The position numbers and the translations under genes are program-made. The notes beneath the pieces were generated by a model that worked only from the letters and a program-made list of their open reading frames with translations, was not told the DNA's origin and searched no databases. A stretch of 64,000 bases of DNA from Clostridium ganghwense (GTDB lineage Bacteria > Bacillota > Clostridia > Clostridiales > Clostridiaceae): NCBI RefSeq assembly GCF_026735165.1, contig NZ_JAPQES010000007.1:186001-250000 (forward strand), read 5' to 3'. The stretch's first letter is position 1; each line of letters starts with the position of its first letter. Positions 1 through 7,117 of this stretch are shown piece after piece.

Positions 1-321
1 TGGTATGATACTACAACATCTACTTCTCAAGAAGATATAGCAACAATGAAACAAAACTTTGAAAATGAATTTAATACATGGTTCAATTCTATAAAAAATA
101 TATTAAGTGAAGATATTTCTGGTAATTTACTTAATCTTATAAATGCTAATACTACAGATTTAGAAAATTTCAAAACAAATACCGATAATAAATTAAAAGA
201 AGTTACTTCTCAAATGATTGATTTAACGTCACAAGGAGATATAAAAAGAGTAATAATAACTAATATAATACCTACAGTAGAAACAGCACAAGAAAATACT
301 TTATATTTTGTATATGAGTAG
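1..321 (+). CDS. Phage tail/baseplate protein, C-terminal part (open at window edge)
   Basis: The reading frame is open from base 1, so this is the C-terminal ~106 residues of a longer protein; the ATG at 46 is probably internal. The visible part has a FENEFNTWFNSIK segment followed by a GNLLNLI segment and a helical stretch. From memory this arrangement is typical of baseplate or tail-fibre associated proteins of Gram-positive siphophages and myophages. It ends in NTLYFVYE, and the TAG stop overlaps the ribosome binding site of the next gene. Its position just before an appendage protein and the lysis genes supports a structural role. The exact virion part cannot be told from this fragment. 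Confidence 0.6.
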   Translation, partial: WYDTTTSTSQEDIATMKQNFENEFNTWFNSIKNILSEDISGNLLNLINANTTDLENFKTNTDNKLKEVTSQMIDLTSQGDIKRVIITNIIPTVETAQENTLYFVYE

Positions 322-330
322 GTGATAAAA

Positions 331-1191
331 TTGATACCTATTAAAATGAATAATAAAGTTAAGCAAATAAAAAGTATTTACTATAAAGTAGGTAATGAAA
401 TTAAAAGGTTGCTTGTGAAAAGTAAAATAGATTCTGAAATAATAGACTTTATCAAATATACAATACAAAAAATATTAGATTATACATTTAGTGAAAGTAC
501 ATCAAGTAGTCGTTCATATACTTTTAATTTTCCTAATTTAATAAGTATTGATGAAATTACTGTAGATACTGGTAATGTAAATTATACAACAGAAGGCGAT
601 AATGTAAATGTATCTGTAAGTGCTGGTAACTATATACGCAGTAGTTATAGTTCAACTAAATATTCTAAATCTGCAACAGATTATAGAACATCATCATCAA
701 ATAGCTTTTCTTCAAGTGTAAGCTATTCAAATGATGGGTATAGTGGAACATTATATAAAAGCGGAAGTAGTTATGTATATAGTGGAAGTTATACTCCAAG
801 TGATAGCAAAACAGTAGCAACTACAAAACATACGTATGATCGTTTTTATAAAAAATGGAATGGAAATCGTTGGGAAACTGACCATATAGATTGGGCTAGG
901 GGTGGTGGCTTTCCTATTTCGTATAATGAAAATGGATATAGTGGAAACTTAACTCATAAATCGACTGTTATGGATAAATCGGAAGTTTTTAATCCACCAT
1001 ATCAACCATATATAGGACAAATTTTCTTAGAAGAAAAAGTCACATATACTGTAACTTATAGTGGAACAGTAACAAAACCTAGTTCTGATACTAGAAAATA
1101 CAGACAAAATTATAGTGGAACTATTTATAAAGGTGGTTACTACTACTATTACAAATATAATATAAATATTAAGTATACAATAAAAAATTAA
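331..1191 (+). CDS. Phage appendage/tail-fibre-like protein with Tyr-Ser-Gly repeats
   Basis: A protein of about 286 residues starting at TTG 331, chosen because AGGTGA lies just upstream; a GTG at 322 would sit on that site. The first ~75 residues are lysine-rich and unlike the rest. From residue ~50 on it is rich in Ser, Thr, Tyr and Gly, with at least five copies of a YSG(T/N/S) motif (GYSGTLYKSG, YSGSYTPS, GYSGNLTHKS, TYSGTVTKPS, NYSGTIYKGG), as expected of a beta-rich repeat fibre. It has no cysteine pattern, signal peptide or membrane segment. Its place between a tail protein and the lysis cassette suggests a receptor-binding or decoration protein; that role is inferred. Confidence 0.55.
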   Translation: MIPIKMNNKVKQIKSIYYKVGNEIKRLLVKSKIDSEIIDFIKYTIQKILDYTFSESTSSSRSYTFNFPNLISIDEITVDTGNVNYTTEGDNVNVSVSAGNYIRSSYSSTKYSKSATDYRTSSSNSFSSSVSYSNDGYSGTLYKSGSSYVYSGSYTPSDSKTVATTKHTYDRFYKKWNGNRWETDHIDWARGGGFPISYNENGYSGNLTHKSTVMDKSEVFNPPYQPYIGQIFLEEKVTYTVTYSGTVTKPSSDTRKYRQNYSGTIYKGGYYYYYKYNINIKYTIKN

Positions 1192-1217
1192 AATAAATTA
1201 AAGGTAGGTAATGTTTT

Positions 1218-1505
1218 ATGTTAAAAATAAGAGTTAACGAAAAAGAATATGAGGTAAATAATTGTTATGAAAATGTTAGTTGGACAGGAGAAAGAAAAGA
1301 AAAATCTATATCAATAAATGTAACGGATATTAATGTTAAAGTTGAATTTGATTCATTTGTAGGTACAAATTTAAATGCTGAAATTTTAAGCAATAAAGAT
1401 GTTGTATTAACAATTGGACAAGATTATATTCTTAAAGAGACATTTAGAAATATATCAAATTTTCAAAGCAGTTTTAGTATGAGGTTTGAAAAAGTTATTT
1501 CTTAA
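1218..1505 (+). CDS. Small phage late-region protein, function unknown
   Basis: A 95-residue acidic protein without signal peptide or membrane segment, starting at ATG 1218 behind an AAGGTAGG site. It alternates short hydrophobic and charged stretches (ISINVTDINVKVEFDSF; ILKETFRNISNF), which suggests a compact beta-rich fold. I do not recognise a family. It is the last gene before a short terminator-like hairpin and lies between the appendage gene and the holin, so it is probably a minor structural or tail-associated protein, or a chaperone for the preceding fibre. Confidence 0.55.
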   Translation: MLKIRVNEKEYEVNNCYENVSWTGERKEKSISINVTDINVKVEFDSFVGTNLNAEILSNKDVVLTIGQDYILKETFRNISNFQSSFSMRFEKVIS

Positions 1506-1531
1506 TAGAAAAATATTATGTATTTAACATA

Positions 1532-1554
1532 ACACCTAAAAAGGTGTATTTTTT
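1532..1554 (+). terminator. Rho-independent terminator after phage structural genes
   Basis: ACACCT and AGGTGT form a six-base stem with an AAAA loop, followed by a T-rich run (ATTTTTTAT). The hairpin is short. It separates the structural genes from the lysis genes. Confidence 0.55.
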
Positions 1555-1644
1555 ATGATTTAAAAACGAGATACAAATATGTGAAACTTGCAAAATACAA
1601 ACCATATTTTGTAAAATATATAAAAATTACCGAGGGGTTATAAA

Positions 1645-1683
1645 ATGACTTGCAAGAATCAAAAGAATTATACTTCATTTTAG
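1645..1683 (+). CDS. 12-codon mini-ORF upstream of the holin gene
   Basis: ATG at 1645 is preceded by GAGGGG nine bases upstream and encodes MTCKNQKNYTSF. Its TAG stop lies inside the ribosome binding site (TAGGAGGTG) of the holin gene, so its translation would place terminating ribosomes on that site. It may be a leader peptide coupling or timing holin synthesis, or chance. The peptide itself matches nothing I know. Confidence 0.3.
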   Translation: MTCKNQKNYTSF

Positions 1684-1693
1684 GAGGTGCAAT

Positions 1694-2092
1694 ATGAATG
1701 AAAGAGAGATATTTAATACTGTAATAGTAGTAATAGGCAGTTTTTTTACCTATATTTTTGGAATATGGGATACATGCCTCATAGTATTAGTAGCATTTAT
1801 GAGCCTTGATTACATTACAGGACTTATTGCTGCAATAATTCAAGATAAACTTAACAGCCATATAGGTTTTAAAGGAATATTGAGAAAATCAACTATTTTA
1901 TTAGTACTTATTGTGGCTGTTTTATTAGATAGGTTGCTAAGTAATGGAACTTGGGTGTTCCGTACTATAGTAGCCTATTTTTATATTGGCAATGAAGGAA
2001 TTAGTATTCTTGAAAATGTAGGAAAGTGTGGGGTACCTCTTCCTAAAAAAATGATTAAAGCTTTAGAACAGTTAAGAAAAAAGGAGGAATAG
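1694..2092 (+). CDS. Phage holin, type 4 (toxin secretion/phage lysis holin family)
   Basis: This 132-residue membrane protein is predicted to form the pores in the cytoplasmic membrane that release the endolysin. It has about three hydrophobic segments: residues ~8-45 (one long or two short helices, including MSLDYITGLIAAI), ~65-82 (STILLVLIVAVLLDRLL) and ~90-110. A charged C-terminal tail ends in RKKEE. The DYITG segment and overall layout match the holin_4_1 family, which also includes the clostridial toxin-release protein TcdE. It starts at ATG 1694 behind TAGGAGGTG and is followed four bases later by the amidase gene, a standard holin-endolysin cassette. Confidence 0.85.
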   Translation: MNEREIFNTVIVVIGSFFTYIFGIWDTCLIVLVAFMSLDYITGLIAAIIQDKLNSHIGFKGILRKSTILLVLIVAVLLDRLLSNGTWVFRTIVAYFYIGNEGISILENVGKCGVPLPKKMIKALEQLRKKEE

Positions 2093-2095
2093 TTT

Positions 2096-2839
2096 ATGAA
2101 AATATTTATAGATCCAGGACATGGTGGATATGATTCAGGAGCAGTAGGAAATAGATTAAGAGAAAAAGATTTAGTCTTAGATATATCTTTAAAGCAGAAG
2201 AAATTATTTGAGACACTTGGACATGAAGTAAGATTGAGTAGAAGTACTGATGTATTTGTTAATTTAGCAAAAAGAGTTTATATGGCAAATATCTGGGGAG
2301 CCGATATATTTATTTCAAATCATGTAAATTCAGGTGGTGGAAAAGGTGAAGAAGTTTGGTGTTCTATTAATGGTGGTACAGGAAGAGTTTATGCATCTAA
2401 AGTCGAAGCTCAATTAGTAATGTTATTTGAATCAAGGGGAATTAAAACTAAAAGAGGTAGACATGGTGATTACTTGTATGTGATAAGAAATACTAGAATG
2501 CCAGCAATACTCAATGAATTTGGATTTATTGATAATGTTTCAGATGTAGCTAAATTAAAAAATGAAAGTTTTAGACAACAGTTAGCTGAAGCAGTTGTAA
2601 AAGGTATTACTGGTAAAAGCATTACTGCAGTACCTAAACAATCTAAAAGTAGCCTAAAGGGTAGATATGGAGAAATTACCGCAAGTGTTTTAAACGTAAG
2701 AGAATCAAATACAACTAATTCAAAAGTTTTAAAACAGCTTAAAAAAGGTGATAAAGTTAAAATTTATAAACAATATAATAACTGGTATTCAATATATCCA
2801 ACTGGATGTGTATATGCAAAATATATTAAATTGATTTAG
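2096..2839 (+). CDS. Phage endolysin: N-acetylmuramoyl-L-alanine amidase (Amidase_3) with SH3b domain
   Basis: A 247-residue lysin that would cut the amide bond between N-acetylmuramic acid and the stem peptide. Residues 1-~170 form an Amidase_3 zinc hydrolase: DPGHGG with His9, Glu23 in REKD, the SNHVNS histidine, and NEFGFIDN with the catalytic glutamate. Residues ~188-247 form a bacterial SH3 wall-binding domain (ITASVLNVRES ... LKKGDKVKIY ... NNWYSI). There is no signal peptide, which agrees with holin-dependent release. It starts at ATG 2096 with AAGGAGGAAT inside the 3' end of the holin gene. A second holin-like gene follows. Confidence 0.9.
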   Translation: MKIFIDPGHGGYDSGAVGNRLREKDLVLDISLKQKKLFETLGHEVRLSRSTDVFVNLAKRVYMANIWGADIFISNHVNSGGGKGEEVWCSINGGTGRVYASKVEAQLVMLFESRGIKTKRGRHGDYLYVIRNTRMPAILNEFGFIDNVSDVAKLKNESFRQQLAEAVVKGITGKSITAVPKQSKSSLKGRYGEITASVLNVRESNTTNSKVLKQLKKGDKVKIYKQYNNWYSIYPTGCVYAKYIKLI

Positions 2840-2850
2840 GAGGAGTATAG

Positions 2851-3111
2851 ATGAATAACATAGATCTTATGAAATATGTAACTGAGCAAGCTTTAATACT
2901 TATTCCAGTTTTATATGTATTAGGTATTATAATAAAAAATATACCTAACATACCTGATTGGGTAATTCCTTGGATAATACTTATGGTATCTATAGTGTTG
3001 TCTGTTTTGATTCTAGAGATAAATGTACAAGCAGTTATTCAAGGAATTTTAGTAGCTGGTGTTACAGTGTTGTCCAACCAGCTTGTTAAACAAACAACTA
3101 AAAAGAAGTAA
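2851..3111 (+). CDS. Holin-like small membrane protein (holin_5_2-type)
   Basis: This 86-residue protein has two or three hydrophobic segments (ALILIPVLYVLGIIIKNIP, WVIPWIILMVSIVLSVLIL, AVIQGILVAGVTVLSNQLV) and a lysine-rich C-terminus (KQTTKKK). This is the layout of the phage holin family often found directly after an amidase in clostridial prophages. It starts at ATG 2851 behind TTAGGAGGAG, eleven bases after the amidase stop. With the type 4 holin upstream, the cassette carries two membrane proteins around the lysin; the second may be an accessory holin or an antiholin. That division of roles is inferred. Confidence 0.7.
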   Translation: MNNIDLMKYVTEQALILIPVLYVLGIIIKNIPNIPDWVIPWIILMVSIVLSVLILEINVQAVIQGILVAGVTVLSNQLVKQTTKKK

Positions 3112-3338
3112 TTTTCCCATAAACTTAGGCTTAGGGCATTTTTTATCTTGGTCTCTTTATGCAAAAATGAAGATATATATATAATATTGATTTTATTGGT
3201 AAATATGCCTATAATAAAAAAAGAAACTATTAGTTTTACACTATACAATGATAGATTAATACTAAATTTTTAAAATTTAACAATGGTTATATAAAAAGTG
3301 CAATTAAAATATTCTTTTATAATCAATAGGAGGACAGA

Positions 3339-3641
3339 ATGTTTAATCCAAAGAAAATGTTAATTAGTATGACACTATTTGCAATAGGGACGTTTATATT
3401 AGAAACTCAATTTTTAGCATTTCCACCCCTTTATTCACTGCCAGAGTGTTATATTGCAATGGGAATACCATGTGGAATGAGAATATTAAATAAACTAAAA
3501 CCTAATTTTGGAATTATAGTGCCATTAATAGTAGTTATATTCATAAGTCCATTCATACTGCTTTTAGTGATACTAACAGGATTAGTATCAGCACCTTATT
3601 ATCTTGTTAGGTCAATTAATGGAGTAGTACGAGGTTACTAG
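3339..3641 (+). CDS. Small integral membrane protein, function unknown
   Basis: This 100-residue protein has two or three predicted membrane segments: residues ~8-30 (ISMTLFAIGTFILETQFLAF), a possible short one near 38-50 containing two cysteines (PECYIAMGIPCGM), and ~57-85 (FGIIVPLIVVIFISPFILLLVILTGL). It ends in a short basic tail. It starts at ATG 3339 behind AGGAGGA. It stands alone between the lysis genes, 227 bases upstream, and a clear terminator, so it is probably its own transcription unit. I do not recognise a family. It is the first of the cargo genes beyond the lysis cassette. Confidence 0.6.
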   Translation: MFNPKKMLISMTLFAIGTFILETQFLAFPPLYSLPECYIAMGIPCGMRILNKLKPNFGIIVPLIVVIFISPFILLLVILTGLVSAPYYLVRSINGVVRGY

Positions 3642-3653
3642 TATTGAATGTTG

Positions 3654-3690
3654 GAACTTAGGTACAATATCCTAAGTTCTTTATTTTATT
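3654..3690 (+). terminator. Rho-independent terminator
   Basis: GAACTTAGG (3654-3662) pairs perfectly with CCTAAGTTC (3671-3679) across an eight-base loop, followed by TTTATTTTATT. It ends the transcript of the 100-residue membrane protein. Confidence 0.85.
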
Positions 3691-3727
3691 AAAATGTATT
3701 AGTTTTTATATAAAATGAGGTGATGTA

Positions 3728-4453
3728 TTGAACAATTTAGAGATTGAAAATATATATAAATATTATAATAAGGAACTTAGTAATTTTAGATTAATGAGCA
3801 AACAAGATAAAATTGTTCAAATGAGTTTAGTAACACTACTTGGAATATATCTAATATTTGGTTTAATATCAGTTTTAACCAAAGAATCATTTTTATTTTG
3901 GATAGCTTTACTTAGTTATATAATAGCTATAATAATAGTGGTGAAATGGAGAAGAAAGTCTAAAAGTAAAAATAATTATAAGATTAGTTTATTTGCTTAT
4001 TTACATGTAAAAAAACGTGAAAAATTTATTTGTTATTTAAAAAAACAAGGTATTAAAACACTTAAACAAAAAGAAGTTTTATGTGATTTGTTAGATGATA
4101 AAGCTAAAGAACATAAAGTTGATAACTTATGGTTTATAGGAGTAATAGGAGCTCTAAGTATACCCGTTTGGAATTGGTTTGTTAACGAAGAATTTAAGAA
4201 TGCTAATATAATTAATATTACTTTATGGAAAAACTTCTTAATTATAATCACATTTGCACTAGCAATAGTTATTTTAATTCGTTTTGTAATTAATAAGAGT
4301 ATTTTAAAAGTACTTAATATTAGGAGTAGTAGATATAAAGAAATGGTAAAAGTTCTCAAAGAAGACTTACTATTAAATGAGTATAACAGAAGCAGTTCAA
4401 TAAGTAAAAGAAAATATAAACGTGAAAAACTCAAAATTAATATGTATTTATAA
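3728..4453 (+). CDS. Four-helix membrane protein, partner of NERD protein, function unknown
   Basis: This 241-residue protein starts at TTG 3728 behind GAGGTGA. It has two hydrophobic pairs: residues ~34-51 and ~55-77 (LVTLLGIYLIFGLISVL; LFWIALLSYIIAIIIVV), then a strongly basic soluble stretch of ~55 residues (KWRRKSKSK ... KKREKFICYLKK), then ~134-150 and ~165-188. The ends are basic and lie on the inside in a simple topology model. No catalytic motif or family was recognised. The gene is 41 bases upstream of the transmembrane NERD protein, on the same strand and with no terminator between, so the two probably form an operon; this gene may anchor or regulate the nuclease-like partner. Confidence 0.6.
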   Translation: MNNLEIENIYKYYNKELSNFRLMSKQDKIVQMSLVTLLGIYLIFGLISVLTKESFLFWIALLSYIIAIIIVVKWRRKSKSKNNYKISLFAYLHVKKREKFICYLKKQGIKTLKQKEVLCDLLDDKAKEHKVDNLWFIGVIGALSIPVWNWFVNEEFKNANIINITLWKNFLIIITFALAIVILIRFVINKSILKVLNIRSSRYKEMVKVLKEDLLLNEYNRSSSISKRKYKREKLKINMYL

Positions 4454-4494
4454 TATGAGTAATTTAAGTTATTATTAGGAGAGGTTAAAAGCAA

Positions 4495-5625
4495 ATGAAA
4501 AAAAAATTTAGATTTATATTATGGTTTATTTTAATTAGTTCAATATTTATGTCTATTTTAGCAGTAGGCAAAATAGTTTACGATAAGAAGAATATTTCAC
4601 CCAAAATTAATCAAAGCAATAGTTCATTGATTACTATTTCAGTAGCAAATTCACTTAAAGAGCTAAAAAAAGGTGATTTAGTCAATATATATTTTGAACG
4701 ATTTAAATCTAATAAAGAAGAAACTATGGAATTATTTTACCTTAAGAAAGGGGATTTTTTAGCTAATAAAGTAACTATAGCAGAAGTAAACAGAGAAAAT
4801 AAAACTATTAAAGTTTATCTAGATAAGCAATATGCTGACTACTATAATAAATGCAGTAATAAATGTATCTATATTATAAAGAAGCATGAAGGAGAATTTA
4901 TAAAGTTAAAAAGAGAAATAAATAATGCCTGGAATATTAGTGATAAAAAAGGAAAAGTGGAAATAGTATTTACTCTTTTATCTACTGTAGGAACTTTAAT
5001 ATTAATGCCGTTAATTGCAGCAGTATTACTTTGGTTTACTAGGAAGGAAAATAAAGGGGTAATAGGAGAGAAGAAAGTTATTAAAGCACTAAAAAAATTA
5101 CCTAAAAATAAATATAAGTTTCTTAATGATATAATGATATTGAATGAAGGTACTTCAAGTCAAATTGATCATATAGTGATATCAACTTTTGGAATTATTG
5201 TTATTGAAACTAAAAACTATAAAGATCTTATTTATGGTTATGATGATAAAAATGATTGGACACAAAGTATAAAGAAAACAGGAAAATACTATACAGTCTA
5301 TAATCCTATAAAGCAAAATAAAAAACATATTGAGGAATTGAAAAAGCTAATAAAAGATAGCAAAATACCTTTTTACAATTTAGTTGTATTTGCAGGTAAA
5401 TGTACTTTACAAGGTGAGTATCTTAAAAATAACAAAGATGTACTATTTGTAAGTGAATTACTAAATAGAATGGATGAATTATCAAGTGCTAATAAAGAAA
5501 TTTTAAACATTAATGAAGTTCAAGAGATTTATAAATTAATTAAAACTAATAATGTAACTGATGCTGGATTAAGAAAGCAGCATATAGATAATATAAGATT
5601 AAATAAAATAAGAGCATATAAATAA
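4495..5625 (+). CDS. Membrane protein with extracytoplasmic domain and cytoplasmic NERD nuclease-related domain
   Basis: A 376-residue protein starting at ATG 4495 behind AGGAGAGG. Residues ~6-27 form a membrane segment, ~35-150 a charged domain probably outside the cell, and ~157-182 a second membrane segment (FTLLSTVGTLILMPLIAAVLLWF). The rest is cytoplasmic and starts with GVIGEKKV, the opening motif of NERD domains, a branch of the PD-(D/E)xK nuclease fold. The likely catalytic residues are intact: Asp225 (QIDHIVI), Glu238 and Lys240 (IETKNYK). The layout suggests a sensor outside and a nuclease inside. It is the second gene of a likely two-gene operon and converges on the Mrr-like pair. 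The substrate is unknown. Confidence 0.75.
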   Translation: MKKKFRFILWFILISSIFMSILAVGKIVYDKKNISPKINQSNSSLITISVANSLKELKKGDLVNIYFERFKSNKEETMELFYLKKGDFLANKVTIAEVNRENKTIKVYLDKQYADYYNKCSNKCIYIIKKHEGEFIKLKREINNAWNISDKKGKVEIVFTLLSTVGTLILMPLIAAVLLWFTRKENKGVIGEKKVIKALKKLPKNKYKFLNDIMILNEGTSSQIDHIVISTFGIIVIETKNYKDLIYGYDDKNDWTQSIKKTGKYYTVYNPIKQNKKHIEELKKLIKDSKIPFYNLVVFAGKCTLQGEYLKNNKDVLFVSELLNRMDELSSANKEILNINEVQEIYKLIKTNNVTDAGLRKQHIDNIRLNKIRAYK

Positions 5626-5628
5626 TTA

Positions 5629-5658
5629 AACCTCGGATATTAATCCGGGGTTTTTTAG
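5629..5658. terminator. Terminator between convergent NERD and Mrr-like operons
   Basis: AACCTCGGAT and ATCCGGGGTT form a stem of about nine pairs followed by TTTTTT on the + strand. It ends the NERD operon. The reverse strand has a weaker A/T context, so it may only partly stop the opposing transcript. Confidence 0.85.
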
Positions 5659-5688
5659 TTATATAAGTGAAACTAGATTTTATTATTT

Positions 5689-6288
5689 TTAAGTCTTTAT
5701 AGTTACAGGTGATAGCTTTCTAAAATTATCATATTCTTTTAATAAATCTTTTCCATCATATAATTTAATATCGAAACATTCAGGTAATGAATTTATATAT
5801 TCGATAGCTTCATTAGTAATAATACCACTGGTAATTATCATTCCATCAACAACTTGATTACCTTCCATAGCTCCTACTAATTTACGAGCTATTTCTAAAT
5901 CAACTTTATATTTTGCTTTTTTAGAATAAACATATCTTTTGCATTCTACATAAAATTTAAGATTACCTCTGTAACAAATAATATCTTTTCCTCCATCAGG
6001 TCCAACAGGTGTTACTTCAATGTTAGTATATCCTTGTTTATCCAGAAACGATGCACACCAATGTTCAAATTCATTAGGGCTTAAATCATGTAAATCTTCT
6101 AAAGTTAAAATACCCTGTTTTAAATTATCAATACGTTTCTTTTCCTGTCTGTAATATATAAACATGTTAATAATTTTATGCAAGCATTTTGCAAAAAGTA
6201 TAATGAATTTTATTAAAGCTATCCCTAAAATAACAATAAACATTAAATTTACAAAATAACCTATTAAAATGTCCATTGGAGAATTCAT
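5689..6288 (-). CDS. Membrane-anchored Mrr-like restriction endonuclease, catalytic residues intact
   Basis: This 199-residue protein starts at ATG 6288 behind AAGGTGAT on the minus strand. Residues ~10-43 are hydrophobic (LIGYFVNLMFIVILGIALIKFIILF), followed by a basic linker. Residues ~68-180 match the Mrr-type catalytic domain, opening with LSPNEFEHWCASFL. The PD-(D/E)xK triad is present: Asp102 in GPDGGKD, then Glu115 and Lys117 in VECKRY. It lacks the separate DNA-binding domain of full-length Mrr and replaces it with a membrane anchor. It is the second gene of an operon with a degenerate paralogue 17 bases upstream. A defence or DNA-clearing role is inferred from fold and setting only. 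Confidence 0.75.
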   Translation of the reverse strand: MNSPMDILIGYFVNLMFIVILGIALIKFIILFAKCLHKIINMFIYYRQEKKRIDNLKQGILTLEDLHDLSPNEFEHWCASFLDKQGYTNIEVTPVGPDGGKDIICYRGNLKFYVECKRYVYSKKAKYKVDLEIARKLVGAMEGNQVVDGMIITSGIITNEAIEYINSLPECFDIKLYDGKDLLKEYDNFRKLSPVTIKT

Positions 6289-6305
6289 TTAAATCACCTT
6301 ATTTC

Positions 6306-6884
6306 CTAAGAATTTTGAAGAAACTCTTTTCTTATATTATTTTTTCTGATATCCCAACAAGCTTTTGAAAAATTAATTCCATCTATTAATTCCATATTAT
6401 ATATTTGGGGAAGATTTTCTACATATTCCTTTGCTTCTCCGGATATGTTGCCATTTGTAATAACAAGGGCATTATATATATTATCTTCAACCATAGCTCC
6501 AACAAATTTTTGAAGTGCTGGTCTACCTACATGAGTATAATTATCATTAGTATTTGAATTTTCTTCATTAATAGCTTTATAGCAATGAATATATATATTA
6601 AGAGTTTTACCTTTATCCGCAGTAAAAGTAATGCCACCTTCAAGCTTTTCTGATATTAATTTTATATTTTTATAATCATTTTCTATTAAAAATTCATTAC
6701 AAAAATCTATAAATTGATTATTAGGAAGTTGAGATAAAGAATATCTTGATGCTAAACCATATTTTAATTTTTCTTTAGCAAATTCATTTCTTAGTTTTGA
6801 TTGTTCAGTATCTAACCTACTATTAATGATTTTTAAAACTATTATTAAAACTATTAATAAAGGAATTATATTAAAAGTCTTCAA
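6306..6884 (-). CDS. Membrane-anchored Mrr-like paralogue with lost catalytic residues
   Basis: I place the start at TTG 6884 because GGGGTGA lies just upstream; a longer frame to 6941 has no such site. The 192-residue product parallels its neighbour: a hydrophobic N-terminus (IIPLLIVLIIVLKII), a linker, then the same fold order (LPNNQFIDFCNEFL; a GG motif; KFVGAMVEDNIYNALVITNG). Aligned by eye with the active copy, Asp102 becomes Thr86 (GGIT), Glu115 becomes His100 and Lys117 becomes Tyr102 (IHCYK). The protein is therefore probably not a nuclease. It may be a regulatory or structural partner of the downstream enzyme. The two genes look like a diverged tandem duplication. Confidence 0.7.
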   Translation of the reverse strand: MKTFNIIPLLIVLIIVLKIINSRLDTEQSKLRNEFAKEKLKYGLASRYSLSQLPNNQFIDFCNEFLIENDYKNIKLISEKLEGGITFTADKGKTLNIYIHCYKAINEENSNTNDNYTHVGRPALQKFVGAMVEDNIYNALVITNGNISGEAKEYVENLPQIYNMELIDGINFSKACWDIRKNNIRKEFLQNS

Positions 6885-7057
6885 TAAATCACCCCATATA
6901 AATTTATTTTGATATACATGTAAAAGTTTTAACATAAACAAAAAGTATTATACACATATTAATGGAATATTTTAGTTCAAATACAATTGAAATAAGTTAA
7001 AAATAATTGGATATTCAGCTTGTTATGTTAATTAAAGAGATAACTTAAGATAAATAA

Positions 7058-7085
7058 TTTACTTACAAGTAAAATAATGTATAAT
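7058..7085 (+). promoter_or_regulatory. SigA-type promoter of the MBL lipoprotein gene
   Basis: TTTACT (7058-7063) and TATAAT (7080-7085) are separated by 16 bases. The leader then runs to a GGGGGGGA ribosome binding site. The same arrangement is found before the gene at 9253. Confidence 0.65.
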
Positions 7086-7117
7086 AGTAGTGGATAAATC
7101 AGATAGGGGGGGACTAC

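Noticed and set aside
3112-3338. Terminator after the second holin-like gene
   Set aside because: GGGCATTTTTT is present near 3135, but no stem of more than three or four pairs can be drawn in front of it.
4033-4494. Long antisense open frame under the four-helix membrane protein gene
   Set aside because: It mirrors a real gene on the other strand, has no ribosome binding site and a low-complexity Leu/Ser-rich product. Many similar antisense frames in the window were dropped for the same reasons.
6885-6941. Longer N-terminus for the degenerate Mrr-like protein
   Set aside because: The extra 19 codons contain the ribosome binding site of TTG 6884, which gives a protein parallel to its paralogue.
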